The notes beneath the pieces were generated by a model that made no database searches, was not told where the DNA came from, and saw nothing but the letters and a program-made list of their open reading frames with translations. The position numbers and the translations under genes are program-made. Below are positions 45,894 through 56,004 of a DNA stretch of 64,000 bases, piece after piece (the first letter of the stretch is position 1; each line of letters opens with the position of its first letter). The stretch lies in NCBI RefSeq assembly GCF_014164585.1, contig NZ_JACJFM010000003.1, positions 100,397 to 164,396 on the forward strand, given 5' to 3'. This DNA comes from Oceanospirillum sediminis. GTDB taxonomy: Bacteria; Pseudomonadota; Gammaproteobacteria; Pseudomonadales; Halomonadaceae.

Positions 45894-46556
45894 ATGCGAA
45901 TTTTACTGGTGGAAGATGAAATATCTCTGGGGGAAGGTCTGCAGACGGCGCTGAAACCAGAAGGGTATACTGTTGACTGGTTAAGTGATGGCGCACAGGC
46001 TTTGCAGGCTCTGGAAACAGAAGTGTTTGATCTGGTGATCCTGGATCTGGGTCTGCCACGAATGGATGGCCTGACAGTACTGAAAAAAGCCCGGAGTAAA
46101 GGAAAGGATCTGCCCGTTCTGGTTCTGACGGCACGCGATGCGATTCAGGATCGCATTGATGGCCTGGATTCAGGGGCTGATGATTACCTGACAAAACCAT
46201 TTGATCTCACAGAGCTTAAAGCCCGTCTCAGAGCGCTGCTCAGGCGTAGCTCCGGTCGTTCTCAATCCCTGATCGTTTTTGGAGATATCAGCCTGAACCC
46301 GGCAGGCCAACAGGTGTACTATCAGGGAAACCCGGTGAACCTGACACGTCGGGAATATACGTTGCTTCATGAGCTGATTAGCCAGCCTGGACATGTTTTT
46401 ACTCGGGATACACTACAGCAATTGTTATATGGCTGGGATGAAGATGTAGAAAGTAATGCAATGGAAGTGCATATTCATCATCTTAGAAAGAAGCTGTATT
46501 CAGAATTGATTCGCACGATCAGGGGGATCGGTTACGTGATCGATCCGCATCATTAA
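45894..46556 (+). CDS. OmpR-family response regulator, PmrA/QseB-like
   Basis: A 220-residue regulator: receiver domain with acidic pocket E7-D8 and phospho-acceptor D51 in 'LVILDLGLPRMDGL', 'VLTARDAIQDRIDGLDSGAD', K in 'YLTKPFDLTEL'; then a winged-helix DNA-binding domain ('VNLTRREYTLLHELISQPG', 'VEVHIHHLRKKL'-like 'MEVHIHHLRKKL'). It is closest to the PmrA/QseB branch, supported by the CTTAAG-N5-CTTAAG box upstream. The likely cognate kinase follows downstream after an intervening terminator-like hairpin. Confidence 0.93.
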   Translation: MRILLVEDEISLGEGLQTALKPEGYTVDWLSDGAQALQALETEVFDLVILDLGLPRMDGLTVLKKARSKGKDLPVLVLTARDAIQDRIDGLDSGADDYLTKPFDLTELKARLRALLRRSSGRSQSLIVFGDISLNPAGQQVYYQGNPVNLTRREYTLLHELISQPGHVFTRDTLQQLLYGWDEDVESNAMEVHIHHLRKKLYSELIRTIRGIGYVIDPHH

Positions 46557-46601
46557 TCTGTACTGTGGTAACTCTGTTGTTTTCAGTCTGAAATAATGCA
46601 T

Positions 46602-46633
46602 CACTCTGATTGTTATCGTCAGAGTGTTTTTAT
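46602..46633 (+). terminator. Intrinsic terminator-like hairpin between regulator and kinase genes
   Basis: An 8-bp perfect stem CACTCTGA / TCAGAGTG with a 9-base loop followed by TTTTTAT. It lies inside the two-gene operon, 45 bp after the regulator and just before the kinase start. It may set a lower kinase level. Confidence 0.75.
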
Positions 46634-46647
46634 CCGGAGAATCTGTC

Positions 46648-48138
46648 TTGCTCAGAACCTGTCTTTGTTTCAGCCGCTCATTAATCAGCCGTGTTACCCC
46701 ATCTATGCCGGCCTGGCTCTCCCGGCGTTTGCCTCAGTCGATTCGTCGTCGGACTCTGTTGGTTGTACTTTTGCTGCTGACATTTTTTAGCCTGCTGATC
46801 AGTATTATCAGTTTTAAAGATGCCAGTCATGAAACAGAAGAATTGTTTGATGCCCGGCTGGCACAGCAGGCGCGTATTCTGCAGGCTTTAACCCTTGGGA
46901 TTGATGCTGCTGATTTACCCGAGCAGAAAAAGCAGGCTTTGCAAACCAGCATCAGTCATGCTCTGATCCAGAACCAGGAGAAAGCGCACAAATATGAGAA
47001 TAAAGTAGCTTATCAGGTCTGGCGTCGGGAGGAGCTGCTATTCCAATCTGACAGTGCGCCCGCAGGACAGTTGAGTACCAGGCAGAAAGGATTTGATCAG
47101 CGTGAGCACCTCAGGTACCAATGGCGGACATTTACCCTTTCAGATTATCAGAGTGGTATCAGGGTGATTGTGGCCGAACGAGAGGATGTTCGTGGTGAAC
47201 TGGTTGATAAAATTGTGGCACAGACCCTGGCTCCTGATCTGATTAGCTTGCCGTTAATGGGGATTCTGATGTGGTGGGCAATTGGTTGGGGGCTGTCTCC
47301 TTTGCAACATCTTGCCCAACTAATCCGTAATCGTGATCCGGGTAATCTGGAAGCAATAGAACTCAGACCGTTACCTGATGAGCTGGCTCCTGTGCAATAT
47401 TCTCTGAACAGTCTGCTGGAACAGATTCGTAGCATGATGGCCAGAGAGCAAAGGTTAATTGCTGATGCGGCTCATGAACTTAGGACACCGCTGGCAGTAC
47501 TGAAAATTCATGCTCAGAACGCAATGCAGGCAGAAACATCAGATGACAGAAATCAGGCCCTTGAGCAGATGGTGAATGGGGTTGACCGTTCAGCACGCAT
47601 TGTCTCTCAGTTGTTAACTCTGGCGCGTCTGGAGCACCAGCAGGGAGATGAGGCTTTTATTTCAACTCAACTGATACAGGAGAGTCGTCAGCAGCTGGCT
47701 CAGTTAATGCCTCTGGCATGGGATAAATCTGTTGAGGTCAGCCTTGAAGCAGATGAGACCCTTAACTGGGAGACATATCTGGAAAAAGGCTGTCTGGAAA
47801 TTATTCTTCAGAACCTGGTTAGTAACAGTGTTAAATTCTCGTCGGAAGGCAGTGATATACAAGTGGAATGGCAACAGAGTGATGATGGATTTTCTTTGAT
47901 TGTCAGAGATAAAGGGCCTGGTGTACCCGATGAAGTACTGAATCGGATGACGGAACGTTTTTTCCGCTCTGGTCATGGGGCAGGAGCAGGGCTGGGGCTG
48001 TCTATTGTACAGCGTATTGTTGAGCGTCATGGAGGGAGTATGCGATTAAGTCATGCATCTCCCGGATTACGGGTTTGTCTGGTTTTCCCGCGCACCGGGC
48101 TAGTCGATACAGGAGCTAATTCAGAGTTTTTCAGTTAA
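46648..48138 (+). CDS. Sensor histidine kinase, QseC/PmrB-like
   Basis: A membrane kinase of about 496 residues: basic N-terminus, first membrane helix ('RTLLVVLLLLTFFSLLISI'), periplasmic sensor of ~140 residues, second helix ('LISLPLMGILMWWAIGWGLS'), HisKA with the phospho-accepting His in 'ADAAHELRTPLAVLKIHAQN', and HATPase boxes 'LQNLVSNSVKFS', 'VRDKGPGVPDE' and 'GAGLGLSIVQRIVERHGGS'. Starts at GTG 46624 (inside the terminator stem), TTG 46648 (GGAGA seven bases upstream) or ATG 46705 are possible; I prefer 46648 on ribosome binding site. The ligand is unknown. Confidence 0.9.
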   Translation: MLRTCLCFSRSLISRVTPSMPAWLSRRLPQSIRRRTLLVVLLLLTFFSLLISIISFKDASHETEELFDARLAQQARILQALTLGIDAADLPEQKKQALQTSISHALIQNQEKAHKYENKVAYQVWRREELLFQSDSAPAGQLSTRQKGFDQREHLRYQWRTFTLSDYQSGIRVIVAEREDVRGELVDKIVAQTLAPDLISLPLMGILMWWAIGWGLSPLQHLAQLIRNRDPGNLEAIELRPLPDELAPVQYSLNSLLEQIRSMMAREQRLIADAAHELRTPLAVLKIHAQNAMQAETSDDRNQALEQMVNGVDRSARIVSQLLTLARLEHQQGDEAFISTQLIQESRQQLAQLMPLAWDKSVEVSLEADETLNWETYLEKGCLEIILQNLVSNSVKFSSEGSDIQVEWQQSDDGFSLIVRDKGPGVPDEVLNRMTERFFRSGHGAGAGLGLSIVQRIVERHGGSMRLSHASPGLRVCLVFPRTGLVDTGANSEFFS

Positions 48139-48176
48139 ACTTCTTCACAATTTAATAAAGAAAATACTTGTTTTTG

Positions 48177-48212
48177 AGCGGCAATTCTGATCAGGGTTTT
48201 GCCGCTTTTTTA
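48177..48212 (+). terminator. Terminator after the sensor kinase
   Basis: An 8-bp stem AGCGGCAA / TTGCCGCT with a 14-base loop and a run of Ts, 38 bp after the kinase stop. Confidence 0.8.
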
Positions 48213-48396
48213 TAGATAACACGCAACGAGCTGCCGCTTCCTTAAAAATAATTGTGTCTTTAGTAATTCCTTTTTTGCGGTTTTATCGTTTTTTGTTTGG
48301 TTTTTTGCTGATTTTATCATCCTTTTTTCTGATCTTTTTCTTTTGGCATAGCTTGTGCTTTGACAGGAAGTAGATAAAGAGTAAGGGGGTAAAACT

Positions 48397-49023
48397 ATGT
48401 TAGGCCAGATCCTTAAAAGCACGCTGGGCATGCCTGCAAATATGCTGTCAGTGTCAAAACCTGATCCTAATGCCAGAGATGCCACAGATAAACGGCATCA
48501 GGATTTTGAAGAGTCTGCAAAGCATCACTATGAAAATATTGATCTGTCTGCAGCGGGTAGAAATTTAAAAAATACGGAAGATGAAATTGGCGTTGACTGG
48601 AAAGGGGTTACAACTCTGGCCGGGCGGCTGAATAGTAATCTGCAGGCTGTGTTTACCCAGTATGGCATTGACACCAGTAAACCAATCAGAATTAACGTTA
48701 ATCCCTTTACGGGCGTGCCTGTGGTTGGAGATCATCCGGATAAAGATCGTATTACGTCGTTGTTGCAGAATAAACCAGAAATTGTAAAACAGATTCACAC
48801 GATTAACTCTGTTGCCAGCTACAGTCATCAGGCAGCTCAGAGAGAGAATCCACCGCCATCGGCGCCTGTATCACCTCAGGCTAGTCGTGTTCAGTCTGCT
48901 TTGAACCAGTATGCGCAGAATTCGCAGACCAGTCTGGTATCGATTCAGTACGATAAGCTGAACGGTCTTATTGTGAATGTTAATAATCAGTCAGTGACTT
49001 CTGTTCCGGCAGAAAGTGCCTGA
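48397..49023 (+). CDS. Hypothetical protein, 208 residues
   Basis: I do not recognise this protein. It has no signal peptide or membrane helix. The sequence is polar, with two compact-looking parts: about 60-125 ('GLAGRLNSNLQAVFTQYGID'-type helix then 'IRINVNPFTGVPVVGDHPDK') and about 155-205 ('LNQYAQNSQTSLVSIQYDKL', 'GLIVNVNNQS'), joined by a Pro-rich linker (residues ~140-152). Both parts end in strand-like stretches of similar flavour. An AAGGGGG ribosome binding site precedes the ATG. The 200 bp upstream are unusually AT-rich, with long T runs. Start and coding status are likely; function unknown. Confidence 0.7.
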   Translation: MLGQILKSTLGMPANMLSVSKPDPNARDATDKRHQDFEESAKHHYENIDLSAAGRNLKNTEDEIGVDWKGVTTLAGRLNSNLQAVFTQYGIDTSKPIRINVNPFTGVPVVGDHPDKDRITSLLQNKPEIVKQIHTINSVASYSHQAAQRENPPPSAPVSPQASRVQSALNQYAQNSQTSLVSIQYDKLNGLIVNVNNQSVTSVPAESA

Positions 49024-49134
49024 TATGCTGCTGTTAAGCTGACAGAGCTTCCGGTGTCCCTGCTCTTTAAAGTCGGGGTTCTGTCCTGCATACCTGCGAC
49101 AGAGCTGTATCTGTCTGCATGGTATATCAGAATA

Positions 49135-49166
49135 AAAAATGCCCCTGAGTTTTCAGAGGCATTTTT
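49135..49166. terminator. Bidirectional terminator between the hypothetical gene and adk
   Basis: A stem of 9 + 4 bp (AAAAATGCC/GGCATTTTT, then CTGA/TCAG) with a single C-A mismatch and 4-base loop, flanked by A and T runs so it can act on both strands. It lies 54 bp past the end of adk and 112 bp past the end of the orphan gene. Confidence 0.88.
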
Positions 49167-49219
49167 GTTTCGCATTTCAGTTAATTAATCCAGTCGCATT
49201 GCATCCGGATTTACTGAAA

Positions 49220-49897
<678 letters not shown>

Positions 49898-49999
49898 TTA
49901 AAACACTTATTTATTCTGTTCAGGTAAACCGGCAGTTGGGCTGGTTTACCCGGAAATCTGATATCTCATGCCGGAATCAGGGAAGCCATAGATATATCG

Positions 50000-50299
50000 A
50001 TGTTAGGATATATGGTTCGGGAGCACTCAACCCCGAAATCTTTCCCTTCCATTAGCTACTCCAGAGATTCTGCTAACATCCCGGAGGTTTTTCAGACACG
50101 GATTGCACTCATCAGGGAAAAGACAATACCCTTACCCTGTTACAAAGACAAGGATACGTTCGTTGTAACTGTAAAAAAACAAATTAAAACAATTGTTTGT
50201 TTCGTTATGGTTGGTGCCGGTTTATCTGCCGTCGCGCTGGGTGATATTATCTATAGCAGATTCAATGAGTTAAATTACGGGAAAGAAAAGTTTCCGTAG
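50000..50299 (+). CDS. Small hypothetical ORF with one membrane helix
   Basis: A 99-residue ORF with one hydrophobic segment near residues 60-80 ('KTIVCFVMVGAGLSAVALGD'). I find no family match and no strong ribosome binding site; an alternative ATG is at 50012. It lies alone between adk and the LysE gene. It may be a lineage-specific membrane protein or non-coding; confidence is low. Confidence 0.35.
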   Translation: MLGYMVREHSTPKSFPSISYSRDSANIPEVFQTRIALIREKTIPLPCYKDKDTFVVTVKKQIKTIVCFVMVGAGLSAVALGDIIYSRFNELNYGKEKFP

Positions 50300-50375
50300 T
50301 GACTGACCAAACTGATGTGCCTTAGCAGGTCAGTCACTGTTATCGAAATTTCAGGAAGGGGGAGGCAAGAGTCAA

Positions 50376-51050
50376 TCAGCTGTCAGTTGCCAGCTTGATA
50401 CCAAATGTCATCATGACTGAGCCAATTATGCCGTCCAGATAGCGCATAGCTTTCTCGCTGCTCAGCCATTGGCGTGCTTTGGCAACCATGAGTATCAGTA
50501 TCAACTGCCAGATATTTGAGACTATAAAATGCACGCCAGCCAGAAATACTGACTTCAGCATGACGGATTCATGGGGCTGGATGAACTGAGGCAGAAAAGC
50601 CATGTAAAATACAATGGTTTTAGGGTTCAGCACATTGCTCAGAAAGCCCTCCCTGAAAGAACGCCTCAGAGATGGAGTCACGCTATGGTTTTCTGTATTG
50701 GAGACCCCTGTCAATGTAGTGTTCGTCTTTCTGTCCCAGGCATTACGCAGGCTTTTCCATCCCAGCCAGATCAGATAAGCCGCCCCTGCCAGTTTTAACA
50801 TTGTAAACAGGCTGGCTGACTGCAATAGAATAAAAGAGACACCTGCGGCAGATACAACGGCATGAACGAACAAACCACTGCAAATAGCTATGCTGGTGAC
50901 AAGGCCGTCTATTCGTCCACCCCGGATGGTATTGCGAATAACCATTACTGTATCTACTCCAGGGGATATGGTCAGCAGAATAATTGCCGCCAGAAATGTC
51001 AGGAAAGAGGCATCAAAGTAAGATTCCAGTTGTAGAAGAATATCGGCCAT
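50376..51050 (-). CDS. LysE/RhtB family amino-acid exporter
   Basis: A 224-residue protein with about six membrane helices. The RhtB/LysE motifs are visible: 'AIILLTISPGVDTVMVIRNT', 'GLVTSIAICSGLFVHAVVSAAG', 'LKLAGAAYLIWLGWKSLR', and 'REGFLSNVLNPKTIVFYMAFLPQF'. Family members export amino acids such as threonine, homoserine or lysine; the substrate here cannot be told. It follows aceF on the same strand but a strong terminator separates them, so it is probably transcribed alone. Confidence 0.9.
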   Translation of the reverse strand: MADILLQLESYFDASFLTFLAAIILLTISPGVDTVMVIRNTIRGGRIDGLVTSIAICSGLFVHAVVSAAGVSFILLQSASLFTMLKLAGAAYLIWLGWKSLRNAWDRKTNTTLTGVSNTENHSVTPSLRRSFREGFLSNVLNPKTIVFYMAFLPQFIQPHESVMLKSVFLAGVHFIVSNIWQLILILMVAKARQWLSSEKAMRYLDGIIGSVMMTFGIKLATDS

Positions 51051-51074
51051 TGGCAGCTCCGGATATACAAGTAA

Positions 51075-51105
51075 TAAAAAAGCGGTATTCCGAAGAATAC
51101 CGCTT
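51075..51105 (-). terminator. Terminator of the aceE-aceF operon
   Basis: A perfect 11-bp stem AAGCGGTATTC / GAATACCGCTT with a CGAA loop on the + strand (TTCG on the transcript); on the minus strand it is followed by six Ts. It lies 78 bp past aceF and ends 25 bp before the LysE-family start. Confidence 0.93.
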
Positions 51106-51182
51106 CACAGGCACATGTATCTGTAAAGGATACAAAAGGAGTCAGTCAGAGCCTGTCATACTAAGAGTGGCACCTCTGAGTA

Positions 51183-53165
51183 TTACATCAGCAGCTGACG
51201 GATATCAGCGAGAACTGCAGCAATAAACGCGGTAAAGCGTGCCGCATCAGCCCCGTTGATTGCCCGGTGGTCATAGGATAATGACAACGGCAGCATCTGC
51301 CGTGGCACAAAGTCACTACCATTCCACACAGGCTTTATGCTGGCCTTGGACACACCCAGAATAGCCACTTCCGGCGCATTAACGATAGGCGTGAATGCTG
51401 TACCACCAATAGAGCCCAGGCTCGAAATGGTGAAACAACCACCTTTCATATCATCCGCAGTCAGTTTTTTCTTCTGTGCACGAGAGGCCAGATCTGCAGT
51501 AGCATCCGCCAGTTCCCAGAGAGATTTCTGGTCAACATCACGCACTACGGGCACAAGCAGTCCGTCAGGCGTATCTACCGCAAAACCGATATGAATATAT
51601 TTCTTCTGGATCAGCTTGTCACCGTCCGGATGCAGAGACACATTAAATTGTGGGTATTTCTGCATGGCGTAAGCACAGGCTTTCAGGATAAATGGCAGAG
51701 GCGTCAGTTTAGAACCACGTTTTTCTGCTTCAGCCTTCATCGACTTACGGAATTTCTCCAGCTCGGTGATATCCGCTTCGTCAAACTGTGTTACATGGGG
51801 GACGTTCAGCCATGAACGGTGCAGGTTCATTGCACCGACTTTCAGCAGACGCCCCATAGGTTTCTCTTCGATTTCGCCGAACTGGCTGAAATCAACCGCA
51901 GGAATTGGCGGAATACCTGCACCACCAGTTGCAGCCGGTGTTGCAGCTTTCTGTGGTGCAGATTTAACCTGCTGCATAACCTGCTTCACATAAGTCTGAA
52001 CATCTTCTTTCAGGATTCGACCACGAGGACCGGTTGGCGTGACATCCAGTAGATCAATGCCGAATTCACGTGCAGTCATACGTACTGCAGGACCTGCGTG
52101 TACTTTACCTGTTTTACGTCCACTCTGGGCAGATGGTGTCGCAGGAGCAGAAGCCGTTGCGGTAGGAGCAGAAGCCGAAGCCGGAGCCGCTTGCTGAGCT
52201 GCTGCAGGTGCCGGAGCCGCAGCGGCTGGTTGAGCCGCTTGCGCGGGTGCGGCTTCCATTACTTCCATAACACCAATCAGATCGCCCTGATTCACGGTCT
52301 GGCCTTCAGAGATATTAAACTCGACCAGTTTACCTTTGTGAGGTGCCGGAACTTCCATAGTTGCTTTATCAGTCTCCAGAACCAGCAGGCCATCTTCGGC
52401 CTCCAGTTCGTCGCCGATAGCAACAGATACTTCAATCACAGGTACGTCATTGTTGCCGCTCAGATCTGGTACAAAAATCTCTTTACGTACTGGACCGGCC
52501 GCAGGCGCTGGTGCGGCAACAGGAGCCGGAGCAGCTTCTACAGCAGGTGCTGGAGCCGGAGCTTCGACTGGAGCAGAAACAACAGCCCCACCTGCGGTTT
52601 CAACGCGCAGGATCGGATGGCCCTGTGCGACTTTGTCACCTGTGTTGACCAGCACTTCCAGCACCTTACCCGCAACAGGGGAAGGGACTTCCATAGAGGC
52701 TTTGTCGGACTCCAGTACCAGTACAGAGTCTTCTTCAGCGATCTCATCTCCTACAGATACGCTGATTTCGATCACTTCAACTTCACCGCTGTCACCGATA
52801 TCCGGTACTTCTACGGTCTCAATAGCCGGTGCTGCAGTAACGGGGGCAGGGGCTGGTGCTGTTTCTGCTACCGGAGCCGGTGCTGCTGCTGGAGCCGGTG
52901 CTGCGACAGGTGCTTCTGCTGCCGCCCCTTCAATTTCCAGTTCCAGAATGTCATGTCCCTGGTTTACCTGGTCGCCAACACTCAGTTTGATGGCTTTAAC
53001 CACGCCTGCTACCGGACTGGGTACATCCATGGAAGCCTTGTCAGACTCCAGTACAATCAGAGAATCTTCCGCGTTAACCTGGTCACCCACTGCAACACAG
53101 ATCTCGATCACTTCTACATCAGAATCGCTGCCAATATCAGGCACTTTGATGATTTCGGTACTCAA
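51183..53165 (-). CDS. aceF: Pyruvate dehydrogenase E2, dihydrolipoamide acetyltransferase AceF
   Basis: A 660-residue E2 with three lipoyl domains (lipoyl lysines about K43, K155, K267, each in a D-K-A-[ST]-M-[DE]-V-P motif), joined by Ala/Pro-rich linkers; a peripheral subunit-binding domain ('GPAVRMTAREFGIDLLDVTP') near 350-390; and a catalytic acetyltransferase domain ending in 'LSYDHRAINGADAARF'. The active-site motif is HRAING, with Asn where many E2 proteins have Asp; the Azotobacter enzyme also has Asn there. It transfers acetyl groups to CoA in the cubic core of the complex. aceE lies 172 bp upstream. Confidence 0.97.
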   Translation of the reverse strand: MSTEIIKVPDIGSDSDVEVIEICVAVGDQVNAEDSLIVLESDKASMDVPSPVAGVVKAIKLSVGDQVNQGHDILELEIEGAAAEAPVAAPAPAAAPAPVAETAPAPAPVTAAPAIETVEVPDIGDSGEVEVIEISVSVGDEIAEEDSVLVLESDKASMEVPSPVAGKVLEVLVNTGDKVAQGHPILRVETAGGAVVSAPVEAPAPAPAVEAAPAPVAAPAPAAGPVRKEIFVPDLSGNNDVPVIEVSVAIGDELEAEDGLLVLETDKATMEVPAPHKGKLVEFNISEGQTVNQGDLIGVMEVMEAAPAQAAQPAAAAPAPAAAQQAAPASASAPTATASAPATPSAQSGRKTGKVHAGPAVRMTAREFGIDLLDVTPTGPRGRILKEDVQTYVKQVMQQVKSAPQKAATPAATGGAGIPPIPAVDFSQFGEIEEKPMGRLLKVGAMNLHRSWLNVPHVTQFDEADITELEKFRKSMKAEAEKRGSKLTPLPFILKACAYAMQKYPQFNVSLHPDGDKLIQKKYIHIGFAVDTPDGLLVPVVRDVDQKSLWELADATADLASRAQKKKLTADDMKGGCFTISSLGSIGGTAFTPIVNAPEVAILGVSKASIKPVWNGSDFVPRQMLPLSLSYDHRAINGADAARFTAFIAAVLADIRQLLM

Positions 53166-53337
53166 AGCTCTCGCTCCTATAAATCTGTCTGTTTCAAGGG
53201 CCTGCCGGGCTGAATGACGATTGAATGGTTCGTCTGACTTTTCAGCATAGCCGGATACCTGGATATCCGTTGGGCAGACCTGCCTGCTAATACGCTCCGA
53301 CTGCTGTTATTGCAGCAGTCGGAAAACCGATCAGGGA

Positions 53338-56004
53338 TTAACAGGTCAGTGGGTCACACTTTTCAGGGTTGATGTTGTATTTCGCGATGGCTTCTGCAAC
53401 CACCTTACGCTCGATCTCACCACGTTTGGCCAGAGACTGCAGCGCGGCAACTGCGACGAAATAACGATCCACTTCGAAGAAGTGGCGAAGTTTCTCACGA
53501 GTATCGGAGCGACCGAAGCCATCAGTACCCAGTACACGGTAATCAGTAGGAATAAAGCTACGCACCTGATCGGCATGCAGCTTCATGTAATCGGTCGATG
53601 CGATAACAGGACCCTGGCGACCTTTCAGACAAGAGGTGATGTATGCGTCTTGCTCTTCTGCTTCCGGGTGCAGGAAGTTCTGACGTTCAACGGCCAGACC
53701 ATCACGACGCAGTTCGTTAAAGCTGGTCACACTCCAGATATCGGCTTCAACACCGAAGTCTTCTTTCAGCAGTTCTGCACCGGCAATCACTTCACGCAGA
53801 ATGGTACCGGAACCCAGCAACTGAACTTTACGCTCTGCGTCGCCGCCTTCCTGCAGCAGGTACATACCTTTGATGATACCTTCTTCGGCACCTTCTGGCA
53901 TGGCAGGCTGCTCGTAGTTCTCATTCATGGCGGTCAGGTAGTAGAAGCAGTTTTCTTTCTCTTCATACATGCGGCGCAGACCGTCCTGTACCACTACCGC
54001 CATCTCATAAGCATAAGCCGGGTCGTAAGTAATACAGTTCGGAATCGTGCCTGCCATCAGGTGGCTGTGACCATCCTGGTGCTGCAGACCTTCACCGTTC
54101 AGTGTTGTACGACCCGCTGTACCTCCGACCAGAAAGCCGCGTGCCTGAATATCACCGGCCAGCCAGGCGATATCACCGATACGCTGGAAACCGAACATGG
54201 AATAGTAGATATAGAACGGAATCAGAGTGTAGTTGTGATTGCTGTAACTGGAGCCTGCTGCAACCCATGCTGACATTGCACCGGCTTCAGAGATACCTTC
54301 TTCCAGAATCTGACCCTGCTTATCTTCACGATAATACATGATCTGATCCGCATCTTCCGGCTTGTATTTCTGACCTTCAGAGGTGTAGATGCCCAGCTGA
54401 CGGAACATACCTTCCATACCAAAAGTACGGGCTTCATCAGGTACGATAGGAACAATACGTTCGCCAATGGCTTTATCTTTTACCAGACCAGACAGAATGC
54501 GGACAAAAGCCATCGTCGTCGAAATTTCACGACCATTAGAGCCTTTCAGCTGGGCGTCAAAGACCTTGTTATCCAGTCCGGGAACCTGCAGAGATTCAAA
54601 GTCTGCACGGCGGGCTGGCAGGTAGCCACCCAGACGCTCGCGCTGAGCCTGCATGTACTGCATCTCAGGGCTGTCATCTGCTGGTTTGTAGTAAGGTACG
54701 TCTTCCAGCTGCTCATCGGTTAGTGGAATGCCGAAACGATCACGGAATTTCTTCAGACCTGCCATCTGCAGAGATTTGACAGAGTGAGTGTCGTTTTTCG
54801 CTTCGCCGTCTTCACCAATACCATAGCCTTTAACGGTATGAGCCAGAACAACGGTAGGTCTGCCTGTGGTGTTCACTGCTTCGTGATAAGCGGCGTATAC
54901 TTTATACGGATCGTGACCGCCCCGGTTCAGGCGATAGATATCTTCATCAGACATATCCTTGACCATATCAGCCAGTTCAGGATATTTACCGAAGAAGTGC
55001 TCACGGGTGTAAGCGCCACCTTTCTGTTTGTAGTTCTGGTATTCACCGTCAACGGCTTCATCCATACGCTTCTGCATGACGCCTTTGCTGTCACGCTCAA
55101 ACAGAGGATCCCAGAAACGCCCCCAGACGACTTTAATAACGTTCCAGCCAGCGCCACGGAATACGCCTTCCAGCTCATCCATAATACGGCCGTTACCACG
55201 AACAGGACCGTCCAGACGCTGCAGGTTGCAGTTGATCACAAAGATCAGATTATCCAGTTTCTCACGACCTGCCAGAGAGATGGCGCCCAGAGTTTCCGGC
55301 TCATCACACTCACCGTCACCCAGGAAAGCCCAGATCTTACGATCCTGCATTGGCTTTTTACCACGGCTATCCAGGTACTTCATCACGTGTGCCTGGTAGA
55401 TTGCACCCAGGGGGCCTAAGCCCATAGATACGGTTGGGAACTGCCAGTAGTCCGGCATCAGCCAGGGGTGTGGGTAAGAGGACAGACCATCGCCATCTAC
55501 TTCCTGACGGAACTTGTCCAGCTGTTCTTCGCTCAGACGGCCTTCCAGGAAAGAGCGGGAGTAGATGCCCGGTGCGGTGTGACCCTGGATGTAAAGCAGA
55601 TCGCCTTCGAAATCACCTTTGGGTGCACGGAAGAAATAGTTAAAGCCTACATCGTAGAGGGTGGCGCTGGACATAAAGCTTGAGATATGGCCGCCAATAC
55701 CTGAGTTCTTCTTGTTGGCGCGCATGACCATTGCCATGGCATTCCAGCGGATCACAGAGCGGATACGACGCTCCATAAACAGATCACCCGGCATACGGGC
55801 TTCACGGTGAACCGGAATGGTGTTGCGGTGGGGTGTCGTCACTGAGAATGGTGGTTGAGCACCATCCCGGCGCAGACGATTGCCCAATTCACTCAGCAGG
55901 AACTGCGCTCGATCTTCTCCCTCGCGATCCAGTACAGAATCCAGGGAATCCAGCCATTCCTGGGTTTCTACCGGATCAAGATCTGTTCGTGTATCCAGAC
56001 TCAT
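53338..56004 (-). CDS. aceE: Pyruvate dehydrogenase E1 component AceE
   Basis: An 888-residue homodimeric thiamine-diphosphate E1 that decarboxylates pyruvate and acetylates lipoyl groups of AceF. The ThDP motif 'GDGECDEPETLGAISLA' and following 'NLIFVINCNLQRLDGPVRGN' region (in part) are clear; 'GGHISSFMSSATLYDVGFNYF' (first residues) is the family N-terminal motif. Length equals the E. coli protein. The frame is open to 56046, but the ATG at 56004 gives the usual 'MSLDTRTDLDPVETQEWL' start and has GGAGAG upstream. Confidence 0.98.
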   Translation of the reverse strand: MSLDTRTDLDPVETQEWLDSLDSVLDREGEDRAQFLLSELGNRLRRDGAQPPFSVTTPHRNTIPVHREARMPGDLFMERRIRSVIRWNAMAMVMRANKKNSGIGGHISSFMSSATLYDVGFNYFFRAPKGDFEGDLLYIQGHTAPGIYSRSFLEGRLSEEQLDKFRQEVDGDGLSSYPHPWLMPDYWQFPTVSMGLGPLGAIYQAHVMKYLDSRGKKPMQDRKIWAFLGDGECDEPETLGAISLAGREKLDNLIFVINCNLQRLDGPVRGNGRIMDELEGVFRGAGWNVIKVVWGRFWDPLFERDSKGVMQKRMDEAVDGEYQNYKQKGGAYTREHFFGKYPELADMVKDMSDEDIYRLNRGGHDPYKVYAAYHEAVNTTGRPTVVLAHTVKGYGIGEDGEAKNDTHSVKSLQMAGLKKFRDRFGIPLTDEQLEDVPYYKPADDSPEMQYMQAQRERLGGYLPARRADFESLQVPGLDNKVFDAQLKGSNGREISTTMAFVRILSGLVKDKAIGERIVPIVPDEARTFGMEGMFRQLGIYTSEGQKYKPEDADQIMYYREDKQGQILEEGISEAGAMSAWVAAGSSYSNHNYTLIPFYIYYSMFGFQRIGDIAWLAGDIQARGFLVGGTAGRTTLNGEGLQHQDGHSHLMAGTIPNCITYDPAYAYEMAVVVQDGLRRMYEEKENCFYYLTAMNENYEQPAMPEGAEEGIIKGMYLLQEGGDAERKVQLLGSGTILREVIAGAELLKEDFGVEADIWSVTSFNELRRDGLAVERQNFLHPEAEEQDAYITSCLKGRQGPVIASTDYMKLHADQVRSFIPTDYRVLGTDGFGRSDTREKLRHFFEVDRYFVAVAALQSLAKRGEIERKVVAEAIAKYNINPEKCDPLTC

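Noticed and set aside
51183-53165. Asn in place of Asp in the AceF active-site motif considered as a defect
   Set aside because: The Azotobacter E2 enzyme also has Asn at this position and is active, so it is a known variant.
53482-54273. 263-codon plus-strand ORF inside aceE, and a 371-codon plus-strand ORF over aceF at 52098-53213
   Set aside because: Antisense to strongly conserved genes; the composition (Cys/Thr/Phe-rich or Arg/Ser/Cys-rich) is typical of antisense reading and no ribosome binding site or family is seen.
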